DNA of 64,000 bases from assembly GCF_009498035.1 (NCBI RefSeq), contig NZ_CP034550.1, positions 9,362,001 to 9,426,000 of the forward strand, read 5' to 3'. Position 1 is the first letter of the stretch. Every line of letters begins with the position of its first letter. Source of the stretch: Saccharothrix syringae. GTDB lineage: Bacteria > Actinomycetota > Actinomycetes > Mycobacteriales > Pseudonocardiaceae. Shown in pieces: positions 63,514 to 64,000 of this stretch. The position numbers were made by a program, and so were the translations under genes. Under the pieces are notes generated by a model that made no database searches, was not told where the DNA came from, and saw only the letters and a list, made by a program, of their open reading frames with translations.

Positions 63514-64000
63514 TCATGCCAGGTACTCCGCGGCCGGGCGCGGGAAGCGCGGTGAGCGGTCGTCGTCCGGGCGCATGCCCCGCGCGGTCAGCACCTCGGT
63601 CACCGCCGCGGCGAACGCGGCCACCGCCGGGGTGTGCCGGTCGCGCGGCCACGCGCACGCGGTCCGCCACCTCAGGGGCGTGCCGCGCAACGGCCGCCAC
63701 ACCGCGTCGCCGGGCGGTGCGACCCCGTCGTGCAGCGCCACCGCCCCTCCCGCGAGCACCAGGCCCAGCGCGAACTCCGGGTTCCCCGCCTGGTGCACCT
63801 CGGCGGGCGTGTAGCCGTGCCGGGCGCAGGTGGTCAGCAGCTCGTCGTGCAGCGCGGGCGCGGCGGCCCTCGGGAACAGCACCAGCGCCATCCCGGCCAG
63901 GTCGGCCAACCGCACCTCCGCCGCCGCGGCCGACGGGTGGTCGCGCGGCAGCAGCACGCCGAGCGGACCGGTCAGCACCGGCCCCAGGGCCAGCCACGAG
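63514..64000 (-). CDS. LysR family regulator, C-terminal part, cut by the window edge
   Basis: The substrate-binding domain of a LysR protein: GPLGVLLPRDHPSAAAAEVRLADLAG, ALHDELLTTCARHGYTPAEVHQAG, LVLAGGAVALHDGVAPP. The open frame continues to base 64000 without a start, so the helix-turn-helix part lies outside. Situated next to the beta-lactamase-like gene, but in the same orientation rather than divergent, so regulation of that gene is only possible. Confidence 0.88.
   Translation of the reverse strand, partial: SWLALGPVLTGPLGVLLPRDHPSAAAAEVRLADLAGMALVLFPRAAAPALHDELLTTCARHGYTPAEVHQAGNPEFALGLVLAGGAVALHDGVAPPGDAVWRPLRGTPLRWRTACAWPRDRHTPAVAAFAAAVTEVLTARGMRPDDDRSPRFPRPAAEYLA

Overview
The window is about 74% G+C DNA with GTG and TTG starts, many GTGA stop/start overlaps and bacterial housekeeping gene order. 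The order rimP-nusA-ylxR-infB-ylxP-rbfA-nrnA, followed further on by truB-ribF and rpsO-pnp-M16 protease, is that of a filamentous actinomycete. Protein wording and the abundance of small regulators and secreted trypsin-like proteases suggest Pseudonocardiales (Saccharothrix/Actinosynnema-like); that placement is inference. No rRNA, tRNA, CRISPR array, prophage or transposase was recognised.

Layout. 0-17.6 kb: translation and RNA-processing genes, all on the minus strand (M16 protease, pnp, rpsO, thpR, a DNA-binding protein, ribF, a two-TM small protein, truB, two efflux-type transporters, nrnA, rbfA, ylxP, infB, ylxR, nusA, rimP). 17.8-30.9 kb: mixed small genes (TAT lipoprotein plus ferritin-like protein, PLP enzyme, hot-dog protein, SDR, yjbQ, two membrane-anchored proteins, HAD phosphatase, proS, VOC, phosphoesterase, yaaA, GlxA-type regulator). 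31-41.8 kb: RIO kinase, TetR/HXXEE pair, DEAD-box helicase, ABC-F protein with a probable uORF leader, QueG-like iron-sulfur protein with an HxlR regulator, ArsR regulator, a patch of decayed genes, PadR, and a seven-TM protein.

41.9-52 kb: a cobalamin cluster read from a B12 riboswitch near 51.9 kb through chelatase, cobO, cobB, cobM, a short cobL and cbiG. A separate siroheme/cobA-type gene and a secreted protease lie beyond. Between cobL and cbiG is a tandem 89-bp duplication that creates two extra 29-30-residue reading frames, each joined to its neighbour by a GTGA/TTGA overlap. 52-64 kb: TetR plus quinone oxidoreductase, a P450 divergent from bioF, a GNAT, two more secreted S1 proteases, a LysE exporter, an M48 protease, an alpha/beta hydrolase, a frameshifted lipoprotein, a methyltransferase, a class A beta-lactamase-like protein and a LysR gene cut by the window end.

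The main points for a second look are the cob tandem repeat, the two-TM protein with RHIM/BASS-like tail motifs, the palindromic motif arrays at 3' gene ends (6.8, 10.6, 18.7 and 29.0 kb), the ABC-F leader, and the fossil FAD-monooxygenase/GNAT locus. All identifications come from reading motifs and recalled family features; no search was run.
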